Source of the DNA: Oreocharis arfaki | Lineage: Eukaryota > Chordata > Aves > Passeriformes > Paramythiidae | Reading direction: 5' to 3' | Length of the DNA: 64,000 bases | NCBI GenBank assembly: GCA_013398015.1 | Contig: VZRR01010831.1 | Coordinates: 62,001-126,000, forward strand | Part shown: positions 23,558-34,309 of the stretch, one piece after another | Numbering within the stretch: position 1 is the first letter of the stretch | How the letters are laid out: the number at the start of each line of letters is the position of its first letter | Position numbers and translations under genes: made by a program | Notes under the pieces: generated by a model | What the model saw: only the letters and a program-made list of their open reading frames with translations | What the model was told of the DNA's origin: nothing | The model's database searches: none

Positions 23558-24859
23558 CTGAAAGAGGAGTTTTCTCTTAAAATGTAGGCCTGCACCTGTG
23601 CTGTGGGTGAAATCCTGAGGGACTTGCCTTCTAGAATCTACTCAAAGCACCCAGCTGCCATCAGGTTGTCTGGCTGCTCTCTTGCACAGGCCAAATCTGT
23701 GCCTTTCACAGGATTCTGGCTCAGGACAGAGCTCTGCCTATGCACGGAGGTGTTGGTCAGGTGTGGAAAGCACACGCTTGTGGCAAAAGAACTGGGAGCT
23801 GTAGTGGGTTCTCGTTCCCCTACTTAGGGACTCTGTGAGGAAGTTAAGTCATACCATGTGGCCAAAATAGTCTTTGCCCAAGATCTGGCCATGAAAATCT
23901 GCCCTCACTCCCTACCTTAAGCATCTGTGTTGGACCTGCTTCCATTCATGCATCATGGAATAAGCTCAGGAGCTTCACAAGGCAGTGGTTGTGGTAAATC
24001 TCCTTAATAAACAGTGCAAAATCTTCTTGGGAAAAAGCAAGTTGCTCTCTGTTTGCTGTATATCACTGCCTTGCATTGATGGGTCAATACCCTCTGATTC
24101 AGAGACCTGGATGAACTCCCCCAGACTTTAACAATTGATAATCTGCACCAGCTTCCTTCTCAGCTTCTCTGAGATTTTGACCAAACCCAGAACTCAATAA
24201 CAAAATGCTCTCAGTGGATTTTGACCCCTATCCTTCTGTAGTTTCTGAATTACTCTTTTCAGTTCCCAAATCTCCATGTAGAGAGAAAAATGGAAAACAT
24301 TTCCCATGAAGATTTGCTACAGGTTTGATTGTTTTCCCTTCTCTCTCTGTTACATAACTGTTTTTCCCTTCACTTGGAAGAAGTGTTATTACTCACATGT
24401 GATGCATAATCCTCTCCCACACCTCCCATCTCTGCTTTCCCTCCTGAGCATGATCAACTAAATTTTCTGACAATATTGTTTGAATTACTTTCCACGTCTG
24501 CTGATGCTGTGAGGGGAATACAGGCAGCAGAGAGCAAGCAGGTCTCTACTGTCACTCGCCTGTTGTCTGAGAAATTACGAACTAAATCCTGCTTGCAGAA
24601 CCTCTACCTCAAATAGAGGCCAAAGCAACTTTCAGACCTCAGCTCGTCTTCCTTATAACAAATGCTGGTTGCCAGGTTTATTGGTTGGATGCCAGTGAGA
24701 GAATCTGCAGTCGTGGCTCTCAGAATCCAGCGGGTGACAGTCGGAACAAACTGAGTGGGCTGGCTCTGAACGTGACTGCAAGACAACAAACACGGAACTC
24801 TCAGTGCAGCTACTCTCACACAATCTCTCTCTCTCTAGAGAGGAAAAAAAAAGCAACAA

Positions 24860-25110
24860 CTTTTAAAGCTGTCAACAATGGTTTTATCAGGAGACAAGAT
24901 TTCTTGTGAGAAGTACCCCGTTCTGTTAAGCATATGGTCAACAACTTGCTGTGTCAAACGAGCAGTAGCACGTGTCTGGGAAATGCAAAGCACCACAGGA
25001 TCGATGAAAGCAGAGGAGATATCCAACAACCAAAAATGTATTGGAATGCTCCCTCCTGTCAGCGTAGGGCCCAGCAACAAATCTCAATGTTCTTGATCCC
25101 ATTTACTCTT
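24860..25110. promoter_or_regulatory. Candidate conserved non-coding block
   Basis: Complex, non-repetitive sequence containing a perfect SOX-type AACAATGG at about 24874 and a GTGTCTGGG-type SMAD-like stretch. It has no coding signature. Called by appearance only. Confidence 0.2.
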
Positions 25111-26842
25111 TTAACCTACTCGATCATGTTTTTATCATTAAAACAACTTAATCTTTGCCTTATTTACATTGCTTTGTAGAATTCTGTTGGTTTATTTTCA
25201 AATCTGTGTTTTTTAGAGGGAAAGAGCACCACTGCTCTTTCCATGTAAGCTAAGCATATGCAATGTAAAAAGGTTTGCCATTATCTGAAGGTTCCCTTTC
25301 CTCCTCCTCAGCTATGAGAATTAAAGATATTTCCTTCAGGTGTTTGCCAGAAATATGCAATGGTTTGGGACCAAATGACAAGGAATAGCATCTCAATACT
25401 CTCTCAAGCCTTGTACTCTGTGACCTCTTTGATTTAATCTTTCTTCCTCTGTGATTACAGGGTGGTGAGGGAAAAAAGAGGGAAAAATCCAGTATTTTTG
25501 TATTTAAATTTTAAAGTGGTGGTGACTGGGCTCTGCAGACTTTTCTCAGGTTTGTGCTTTCTGGGACAGGGGTTTGTAGGGGCTGAGGAGCCTCTGGCAA
25601 GAGAAATCCTTTGACACACTGGAAGGGTAACCTTAGAGACGCTTGGGATCTGGTGTCTCTAAAACTGGAAATCACAGAGAGAGGAGAGTGTGAATTTTCG
25701 TGTCATTTATACCAGAAGGAAAAGAAAACAAGTCATATTATCAAGATCAGCAGTAGGATGGGATTAACTGAGTTTTTTTTCTTCACCATTCTAATTCATA
25801 AACAAATATAACACATGGAATTATTGATAAATGGTGTTTGTGAGATTAATACCCCATTACAATTCCATTAAGAGTATTAAATGGGGTTGCTGAAATAGCA
25901 AAATAGAACTATACTTTAAAATAAAGCAATGTTTATTAAAGTAATTGAAAATAAATAATTGAATAATTTGAACCCAACGATGTCTGAAATACAGAGATGA
26001 ATAACACTTCATGAGGTAGAAAGGTAAATGAGTGGAAGTATGTATGTAATTGAAATATATCTGTCAAGAGTTTCAACAATATTTCCATTTTTATCTAAAA
26101 GAATAAACTTTTTTTTGCTCAATATTCGTGTAGTGCTGGACTTTCTGGTCTATGACCAGGTCTCTAGGGCACTGCAGTAATTAGTAACGAATTAGTAAAA
26201 GAAATAATGAATAACTTGGAAGCCAATGTCTTCAGTAAGAAACAGGATTTCATTGTGGCATTCTTTAGCCTATTACTAAGAGCACAGAAAACTTCAAAGG
26301 ATATTTTTATCCCATATTGCAAGACAAGAGCAAGTCATTATTGAGATAATTTAGTAATCAGACTTAAAGAGATAATAGAATAAAATGTGTTTGTTTAGTG
26401 AAGACAAATTGTCTCAAACAATATTGTTTTCTAATTAATATCAAAGATCTTTAAAAAGAAAGAAAAAAAGAAAATAAATAGAATGGATAGTATAATACAG
26501 TCAAATTAAGACAGTTAAATCTCTTAAGAAATGTTCTTACTAAATCAAAGTATAGAATTTAGAAAGAGTGTTCAAGGTCGTTTGCCAGTGAGTGCTCAAG
26601 GTCACACAGCATCTTTGTGTGCGTATTCCAGAGAAGGTAGAATGATTTTCAGGAGGGTTGAGTTACAATAACTCTGTTTTGTATGACTGTCAAAATGGCT
26701 ATGAGACCTCCAATTTATTATAAATTTCTTGTTAAAAATAATGAAAGGTAAAAAATTACTTTGGTTAAGTGCCATATAAGGAGAAAGTTGAAATTAATTA
26801 CTATGAATATGGATTAAATGCTTACAGGAAGTATAGTCAGGT

Positions 26843-26905
26843 GTGGTTCTGGAGATTAGATGAGATGGTTCTGGAGATCAGGATGTTGTTCTGGAGATTA
26901 GAGAT
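26843..26905. repeat. Short tandem repeat, ~20-22 bp x3
   Basis: The core 'ttctggagat' recurs with 'ctggagat' at 26849, 26871 and 26891, spacing 22 and 20 bp, giving three imperfect units. Confidence 0.75.
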
Positions 26906-28224
26906 GCTCTCCCAAAGCGTTGTCAAATGCAAAGCCCACATGACAAAAAAGCAGTGAATACTGACCAATTTAAGGTGCACAAAAGAAAAAAAAAATCCCA
27001 AACTCTGAGCTTCTGGTATTTATTTAGGGTAATCGCTATCTGTTTTAATTATTGAGCAAGAATGGAAATACAGCAGGATTCAAGGGAGTGTGGTATTTGC
27101 ACACACTGAATGGCTTCCATAAATAGAAATGCAGAACACATTGAAAATGAATGTAAAAATGGGTCCTACTTTCTTATTCAACACAGCACGAAGGTTTAGA
27201 GCAAAACCTGGAATGATGAGGAAATTCTCCTTCCTTTGCCCCTCAAGCACACAGATGAGAGCTGTTATAAAAGGCAGTGAGGTGGTTTCTCTCTTTTGCT
27301 TGTGTTACTTGAAATGCAAACGCACATCAGAAGATGGGCTGGGAATGAGCTAAGCTGAACCTGTAGGAAAAGAAGGACACAGCCACGTTTAAATTAGTAA
27401 TTAATTGCATTATGGTTGATGGCACAGTAGTGTAACAGTACTATGACTAAGGAGTACGGCTTTAGCAAGGATAAAACCTTCTGTTTCCTGACAATTCTTT
27501 GACCTTTAGAATGAAAGGCAACCCCAAGACAATAAACTCAAAAATATGACATAATACAGAGTACTCTTAGGTTAACACACTGCATGTCATTGTCAGGCAA
27601 ACATACTGCAAGAATTAATGACTTCTTTGTGCTTTAACAAAAGTACGACCAATGCACGAGGTAAATTAGCAAATTAGGTTATGATAAAGTTCAGCTTAAA
27701 CAACAAAATGCAAACCAAGTCTTCTTATGATTGCAACACACTCCGTGTGTATTGCATGTGTAATACAGACAATTAAATTAAGTATTAAGGAAAATTTGTC
27801 TCAGTTATCAAATGTAAATCCCATAATCAGGCCCGATTATCGTTTTCCAGAGGCTGCTTTGGAGTTGCCTCTTTTCTCTTTTGCTTTTCTCTTTTCTCAT
27901 TGTCTTCTCAGTTAATACATGGAATGAGAATTCTGCACAGAAATCTGTGAAGGCATGCTAAGGGTATTGATTTTGGATATTCCCGAATTTGTGGAACTAG
28001 GATTTGGATTCCAGTCAGGCCACTGTTCTAGAAAAGCAGGTTTTTTCACTCTTCAAGGACAAATTTTCTACATCCTTTGAAGAGCAGAAATTCCCAGTGG
28101 AATTTTGTAGTAATAAATATTGATTCATCTTCTCTCTGTCCTTTGGACTAAATTGCAATCGCCCCTCTCTTAGATGTCCTTGCATTTTGTCATGTGATTG
28201 TTAGTTTTTGTTGGTACCTTTGCT

Positions 28225-29130
28225 GAGAAAGCACCAAACCCACGGGCCTCTTTCCCACCAGTTCATCTTTAATCACATGGGGACAACCTCCTGCTGTGCC
28301 TCGAAGATTTCCTCCTTGAAGAATCTTCAGCTTTCCTGCATTCTTTGCCCAGCATAGCCTCTCCTGCCGATCAGGTTCCTAAACAAGCTGAAGTCAGCCA
28401 TCTGGAAGGTCAAGGTAAATGTTGTGCTGATCCCCCTCCTTACTTCTCCAAGAATTGAACAAACTCTATAATTTGATTATCTCTGTGCCCCAGATGGCCT
28501 CCAACCACTACATCACTCACCAGTCCTTTTCTGTCCACAAACAGGTCCAGTGGGGCACCACCCCTGGTTGGTTCCCTCACCAGCTGTGTCAGGAATTACC
28601 TCCCACACACCCCGGGAACCTCTTGGACTGTTTCCTCTCTGCTGTGCTCTATTTCCAGCAGACATCTGGTAAGCTGAAGTTTCAAGAGAACAAGGGCTAG
28701 CAATGGTGAGACTTCTCCCAGCTGTCCACAGAATATTTCACTGATCTCCTCACCCTGGCTGGGTGGTCTGTAACAGAATCCCACCATTTCTGCTTTAGCC
28801 TTTCCCCAGCTCTTACCCATGAACCCCTGACCCTGTCATCGCCATCAGCTAGCCCTAGGCAGTGGAAACTCTCCCTAACACACCCCACCACCTCTCCTTC
28901 CTTGCACTTCCCTTCTGAAGAGTTCAGCCATCCATTGCAGCATCCCAGGTGCGCAAGTCAGCCTCCCATGTTTCCATGATTGCAGCTATATCCTGGTTTT
29001 CCAGCTGTGCAGTGGCTTCCAGCTCCTCCTGTTTGTTGCCCACACTGTGGGCCCTGGTGTAGATGCATTTCAGCTGGGCTGTTGATGGTGCCACCCTTTT
29101 TAGTGGTGACCATTCCCACACCTGAATAAC
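28225..29130 (-). pseudogene. CR1 ORF2 remnant, APE-type endonuclease domain
   Basis: The endonuclease nicks target DNA to prime reverse transcription. Visible in order: LKCIYTRAHSVGNKQEELE from 29073, the catalytic-Glu block IMETW at about 28974, WWG-type glycines near 28890, CYRPP at 28775, then NFSLPDVCW (near 28670) where GDFN(L/H)PD is expected. Next come APLDLF and KGLVSDVVVGGHLGH, then RDNQIIEF where SDHEM(V/I)EF is expected (about 28485). The catalytic Asp and the SDH histidine are therefore both lost. At least two frame changes occur. The RT domain does not follow. Confidence 0.85.
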
Positions 29131-29379
29131 CCTCATGTCTTTGCTGCCACATGGGTTTCCATCCTCTACCTCCACTGACACGGCAGACAGAAGGACCTCA
29201 CCATCAGCATCCCTCAAACATCGAAGTGCCACCCCAGGCTTAGCTCTAGTGAGCCTGGTTTATCCCCTTCCTCCATCAAATCTAGTTCAAAGCTCTTTCA
29301 GTGAGCGCTGTTAACTCCTGCACAAAAATTCTTTCTCCCCTTTTAAGACAGGTGTGCCCTGTCTGTCCCATAGACCAAC

Positions 29380-29860
29380 CCACGATTAAAATACTGACAG
29401 TGACACCAGGCTTGGAGCCAGGTATGGATCTCTGGGCTCTTCCTGTTTCATCCTTCATCGTTCTCTGTGACTGGAAGGATAGAGGAGAATAGTACTTGTG
29501 TTCCTGATCCTTTAATCAGCTGTCCCAAGGACCTGAAGTCTTTCTTGATTGCCATCAGGCTTTTTTTTGTAACTTGATCACTGTCTACTGGAAAAGATCA
29601 TCATAGATAAAAATCCAAGGGCTGTAGCAGGGTAGCCCTGGCCCCAGGGAGGCAGCAGGCTTTTCTTAAGAATTGGCGAAATCTGTGTTCTGGATCTTCT
29701 GTTCCCTCAGGAGAGAGTTTCCTATGACAATGACCTTTAATTTCTTTATGGAAGTGGTTTTGATGCATGCCATGGACCAGCTTAACCTTGGAGACTCCTC
29801 CAACTTAGATGAACCATTGTCCTCATCGTTGTCTGGTTCCTCATCCACTGCAATCACTTT
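29380..29860 (-). pseudogene. CR1 ORF1 remnant, SGNH/GDSL esterase domain
   Basis: CR1-like ORF1 proteins carry an SGNH-hydrolase (esterase) domain thought to help RNP or membrane association. Here the motif that should read GDSLL appears as VIVIGNSLLR (about 29734-29705), so the Asp before the putative Ser nucleophile is Asn. After an in-frame stop near 29666 the similarity continues in another frame with the typical blocks 'PRAIKKDF.ALGQLIKGSG' and 'FSSILPVTENDEG' (about 29570-29440). The N-terminal PHD or zinc-finger part is not visible. Non-functional through stops and frameshifts. Confidence 0.8.
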
Positions 29861-29880
29861 GCATTAATTAACACTCTTGG

Positions 29881-30592
29881 CATTTCCTGGATAGCTTTGA
29901 AAATACCCGCAACAATGTTCTTATATTGCTAACAAGAGCTCTAATTTTTGCTTTTTACTCCTCATCTTTGTGAACGTTTTTATATTAAGTAGTAAATTGT
30001 TCCTGCTGAGATCCATATCATCATTTCCTCTAGAAGCCCCGTGTTTGCTGCCCTGTGAGGGGCTCCTCTCACTGAGGCAGTAAAAACATGCATATCTCTA
30101 TGGTGAAAGGCACACAAGGAGTGGTATAACTGCTCTCATAACTCCAGAATGACGGGTCTGGAGTAGAACTGGGTATAAAAATGAGACTCTGTCCATAGCA
30201 AGATGTCTTCACACTCTAAATTTGTATCCCCTGCCATGTCACAGAAGAAATTGGTAAGATAATGTATAGAGCTTGCAGGACTTCCAGCAATATCACATCA
30301 CAGAGCTTTGCACAAAGGTAACGTTCCTACAGGAAAAGAATCTGGGAGAGTTGGCTGGTCTCTTAAAACAAAACCCATTTGTGCTTCCATGGCTGTGTGA
30401 CTGCAGAACAAAAAATCCCTTCAGTTTTTACCAAACTAATCTCAAAATCTGGGAACTTGTGTGGAAGTAGCACTTCCTTGCACGTGTGTTTTGAGTCACA
30501 GGAAGAGCGGCAGACCAGCTGATTGGTTCATAAACAGAAAAACTTTCTCCTAGATAGAGTGCAACAACTGTGTTTGCCATCTTTAGTGGTTT
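29881..30592. other. Unique sequence, no gene recognised
   Basis: No repeat or gene recognised between the CR1 fragment and the repeated block that follows. Confidence 0.4.
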
Positions 30593-31765
30593 TGGAGGCC
30601 TGCCTGTAGCCAGTCACATCATTTGTGGCTTCCTGGGTGTATTTGAAAGTGCTCCTCATAAAAGGTCTCATTCATTTTGGTACACAGAAGCTTGAATCAA
30701 AGCATTCTCTGTGCAACTCTTGAAAAGATGCTGTTGAAGTTGTGCTTTGAGAATAATTATGGTTGAATCTTTGGTCCACTGTATCAGAGCATAAATGGAA
30801 CAACACAACCACCTAAACAGCCAAAGTTTAAATTTGGGCACGGAAAGAAAAGTGGAAGAGTGAAAGACTGTGTTTTCTGTCTTCCAGAATATTTTGAAGA
30901 GACTGCTTGTGATCAACAACAATTATCTATTTTTTGCCTAGAAAAGATTTTCAGACATCTAAGGGCTCTATCTTAGGTTGCAAAGACCCAAAATAATAAA
31001 AAAGCCATACTAACCTTCACGCAAGAAGGACAATGGCACACGAGATTCCATTTGTTACAGGCATACGCGATTTAGATCTGGTTTTCTGCCTGCTCGCTCA
31101 TTTTTTATTAAGTGAAGAATGGTAAAATTTCATATTCAACAAAAACTTTTGTACCAGTGTCATCACAGGAACATTTTTCATAGCAATTTCCCAGCTCTTG
31201 ATGTGTATTTTTCCAATGACTTCATACCCACTCTGCATTCTGGGCACTGGGTGAGCTGAAACCTCTGCACAGAGACATGACACGGGCAGGGCCTGATGAA
31301 ACATGATGCAGGCAGACTGGGAGCCAGCCAAAGCTGCCTCCAGGTAAAATTCCATCCCGGACTTGGAATAAAATCATAGAATCCTAGAATGGTTTGGATT
31401 GGAAGGAACCTTAAACCTCATCTGATTCCACCCCTTGCCACGGGGAGCGACACCTTCCACTATCCCAGGCTGCTCCAAGCCCTGTCCAGCCTGGCCTTGG
31501 CCACTTTCAGGGATCCAGGTGCAGCCACAGCTGCTCTGGGCACCCTGTGCCAGGGCCTCCCCACCCTCACAGGGAAGAATTTTTTCCATAAATACCGACT
31601 TCCCCCAGCTCATCTGTGATTGAAACAAGCCTGGTGAGCTGGGTGTGCTCACAACAGCCTGTGGATAATCACTGACTCAGGAAACTGGGGAACCTGACTT
31701 TTACCAGTGTAGAGTCTTTGAAGTTGCAAATGAACCAGTCCCTGAACAAATGCCCACAGTAGCAG
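30593..31765. repeat. ~1.35-kb segment, partial copy A
   Basis: Contains the first 1173 bp of a segment seen complete at 32958-34309 (offset 2365). It is cut off by the single N at 31766. Differs from copy C by several substitutions. Probably an unmerged contig end. Confidence 0.92.
31372..31590 (-). mobile_element. CR1 LINE 3'-end fragment (copy A)
   Basis: Reverse-complement CR1 end starting 'aatcatagaatcctagaat', with 'tggaaggaaccttaaacctc', 'cactttcagggatccagg' and 'cctcacagggaagaatttt'. The same insertion recurs in copies B and C. Confidence 0.93.
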
Positions 31766-31766
31766 N
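31766..31766. other. Single-N contig join
   Basis: One N between copies A and B. Confidence 0.99.
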
Positions 31767-32956
31767 AATAATTATGGTTGAATCTTTGGTCCACTGTATC
31801 AGAGCATAAATGGAACAACACAACCACCTAAACAGCCAAAGTTTAAATTTGGGCACGGAAAGAAAAGTGGAAGAGTGAAAGACTGTGTTTTCTGTCTTCC
31901 AGAATATTTTGAAGAGACTGCTTGTGATCAACAACAATTATCTATTTTTTGCCTAGAAAAGATTTTCAGACATCTAAGGGCTCTATCTTAGGTTGCAAAG
32001 ACCCAAAATAATAAAAAAGCCATACTAACCTTCACGCAAGAAGGACAATGGCACACGAGATTCCATTTGTTACAGGCATATGCGATTTAGATCTGGTTTT
32101 CTGCCTGCTCGCTCATTTTTTAAGTGAAGAATGGTAAAATTTCATATTCAACAAAAACTTTTGTACCAGTGACATCACAGGAACATTTTTCATAGCAATT
32201 TCCCAGCTCTTGATGTGTATTTTTCCAATGACTTCATACCCACTCTGCATTCTGGGCACTGGGTGAGCTGAAACCCCTGCACAGAGACATGACACGGGCA
32301 GGGCCTGATGAAACATGATGCAGGCAGACTGGGAGCCAGCCAAAGCTGCCTCCAGGTAAAATTCCATCCCAGACTTGGAATAGAATCATAGAATCCTAGA
32401 ATGGTTTGGATTGGAAGGAACCTTAAACCTCATCTGATTCCACCCCTTGCCACGGGGAGCGACACCTTCCACTGTCCCAGGCTGCTCCAAGCCCTGTCCA
32501 GCCTGGCCTTGGCCACTTTCAGGGATCCAGGTGCAGCCACAGCTGCTCTGGGCACCCTGTGCCAGGGCCTCCCCACCCTCACAGGGAAGAATTTTTTCCA
32601 TAAATACCGACTTCCCCCAGCTCATCTGTGATTGAAACAAGCCTGGTGAGCTGGGTGTGCTCACAACAGCCTGTGGATAATCACTGACTCAGGAAACTGG
32701 GGAACCTGACTTTTACCAGTGTAGAGTCTTTGAAGTTGCAAATGAACCAGTCCCTGAACAAATGCCCACAGTAGCAGAAGAGGGAAGTCCTTCAGCACCT
32801 CCGTGTTCTCTAGGCAGCATTTTCGCTTTGCCTGGGCTATGGTTTGAGCAACTGCTCATTTGTCACACATTGTGACTGGAGTGACTCCAAGGAAACTGGG
32901 AGATGGTCTCATTGACATCTGGTTGCTGACATATTAACGAGGACTTTGGCCTCCAT
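31767..32956. repeat. ~1.35-kb segment, partial copy B
   Basis: Contains the last 1190 bp of the segment, starting mid-way (offset 1015 from copy A, 1012 after a 3-bp deletion near 32120) and ending at 'ggcctccat'. Bounded by single Ns on both sides, so it is a small contig overlapping both neighbours. Confidence 0.92.
32384..32602 (-). mobile_element. CR1 LINE 3'-end fragment (copy B)
   Basis: Same CR1 insertion as in copies A and C, with minor substitutions. Confidence 0.93.
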
Positions 32957-32957
32957 N
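32957..32957. other. Single-N contig join
   Basis: One N between copies B and C. Confidence 0.99.
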
Positions 32958-34309
32958 TGGAGGCCTGCCTGTAGCCAGTCACATCATTTGTGGCTTCCTG
33001 GGTGTATTTGAAAGTGCTCCTCATAAAAGGTCTCATTCATTTTGGTACACAGAAGCTTGAATCAAAGCATTCTCTGTGCAACTCTTGAAAAGATGCTGTT
33101 GAAGTTGTGCTTTGAGAATAATTATGGTTGAATCTTTGGTCCACTGTATCAGAGCATAAATGGAACAACACAACCACCTAAACAGCCAAAGTTTAAATTT
33201 GGGCACGGAAAGAAAAGTGGAAGAGTGAAAGACTGTGTTTTCTGTCTTCCAGAATATTTTGAAGAGACTGCTTGTGATCAACAACAATTATCTATTTTTT
33301 GCCTAGAAAAGATTTTCAGACATCTAAGGGCTCTATCTTAGGTTGCAAAGACCCAAAATAATAAAAAAGCCATACTAACCTTCACGCAAGAAGGACAATG
33401 GCACACGAGATTCCATTTGTTACAGGCATACGCGATTTAGATCTGGTTTTCTGCCTGCTCGCTCATTTTTTATTAAGTGAAGAATGGTAAAATTTCATAT
33501 TCAACAAAAACTTTTGTACCAGTGACATCACAGGAACATTTTTCATAGCAATTTCCCAGCTCTTGATGTGTATTTTTCCAATGACTTCATACCCACTCTG
33601 CATTCTGGGCACTGGGTGAGCTGAAACCCCTGCACAGAGACATGACACGGGCAGGGCCTGATGAAACATGATGCAGGCAGACTGGGAGCCAGCCAAAGCT
33701 GCCTCCAGGTAAAATTCCATCCCAGACTTGGAATAGAATCATAGAATCCTAGAATGGTTTGGATTGGAAGGAACCTTAAACCTCATCTGATTCCACCCCT
33801 TGCCACGGGGAGCGACACCTTCCACTGTCCCAGGCTGCTCCAAGCCCTGTCCAGCCTGGCCTTGGCCACTTTCAGGGATCCAGGGGCAGCCACAGCTTCT
33901 CTGGGCACCCTGTGCCAGGGCCTCCCCACCCTCACAGGGAAGAATTTTTTCCATAAATACCGACTTCCCCCAGCTCATCTGTGATTGAAACAAGCCTGGT
34001 GAGCTGGGTGTGCTCACAACAGCCTGTGGATAATCACTGACTCAGGAAACTGGGGAACCTGACTTTTACCAGTGTAGAGTCTTTGAAGTTGCAAATGAAC
34101 CAGTCCCTGAACAAATGCCCACAGTAGCAGAAGAGGGAAGTCCTTCAGCACCTCCGTGTTCTCTAGGCAGCATTTTCGCTTTGCCTGGGCTATGGTTTGA
34201 GCAACTGCTCATTTGTCACACATTGTGACTGGAGTGACTCCAAGGAAACTGGGAGATGGTCTCATTGACATCTGGTTGCTGACATATTAACGAGGACTTT
34301 GGCCTCCAT
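32958..34309. repeat. ~1.35-kb segment, complete copy C
   Basis: The only copy holding the full segment, from 'tggaggcctgcc' to 'ggcctccat', and it flows into unique DNA on the right without a gap. Confidence 0.92.
33737..33955 (-). mobile_element. CR1 LINE 3'-end fragment (copy C)
   Basis: Same CR1 insertion as at 31372 and 32384. Copy C has 'ccaggggcagcc' and 'cagcttctctg' where A and B have 'ccaggtgcagcc' and 'cagctgctctg'. Confidence 0.93.

Larger units (their letters stand above)
23558..28219. other. AT-rich unique sequence
   Basis: No gene recognised. Part of it (about 24860-25110) looks like conserved regulatory DNA and is listed separately. A small 20-22 bp tandem repeat lies at 26843-26905. 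Confidence 0.45.
28220..29875 (-). mobile_element. CR1 LINE internal fragment: ORF1 esterase to ORF2 endonuclease
   Basis: On the minus strand the segment reads through the 5' half of a CR1 element: the esterase part of ORF1 (29860-29380), the ORF1/ORF2 junction, then the APE-type endonuclease of ORF2 (29075-28390) and the linker after it (to about 28220). Reverse transcriptase and the 3' UTR are absent. This is the opposite of normal CR1 truncation, in which 5' sequence is lost. Frameshifts and stop codons interrupt both ORFs, so the copy is dead and fairly old. Possible origins are loss of the 3' half by deletion or capture of a 5' piece by rearrangement. Confidence 0.85.
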
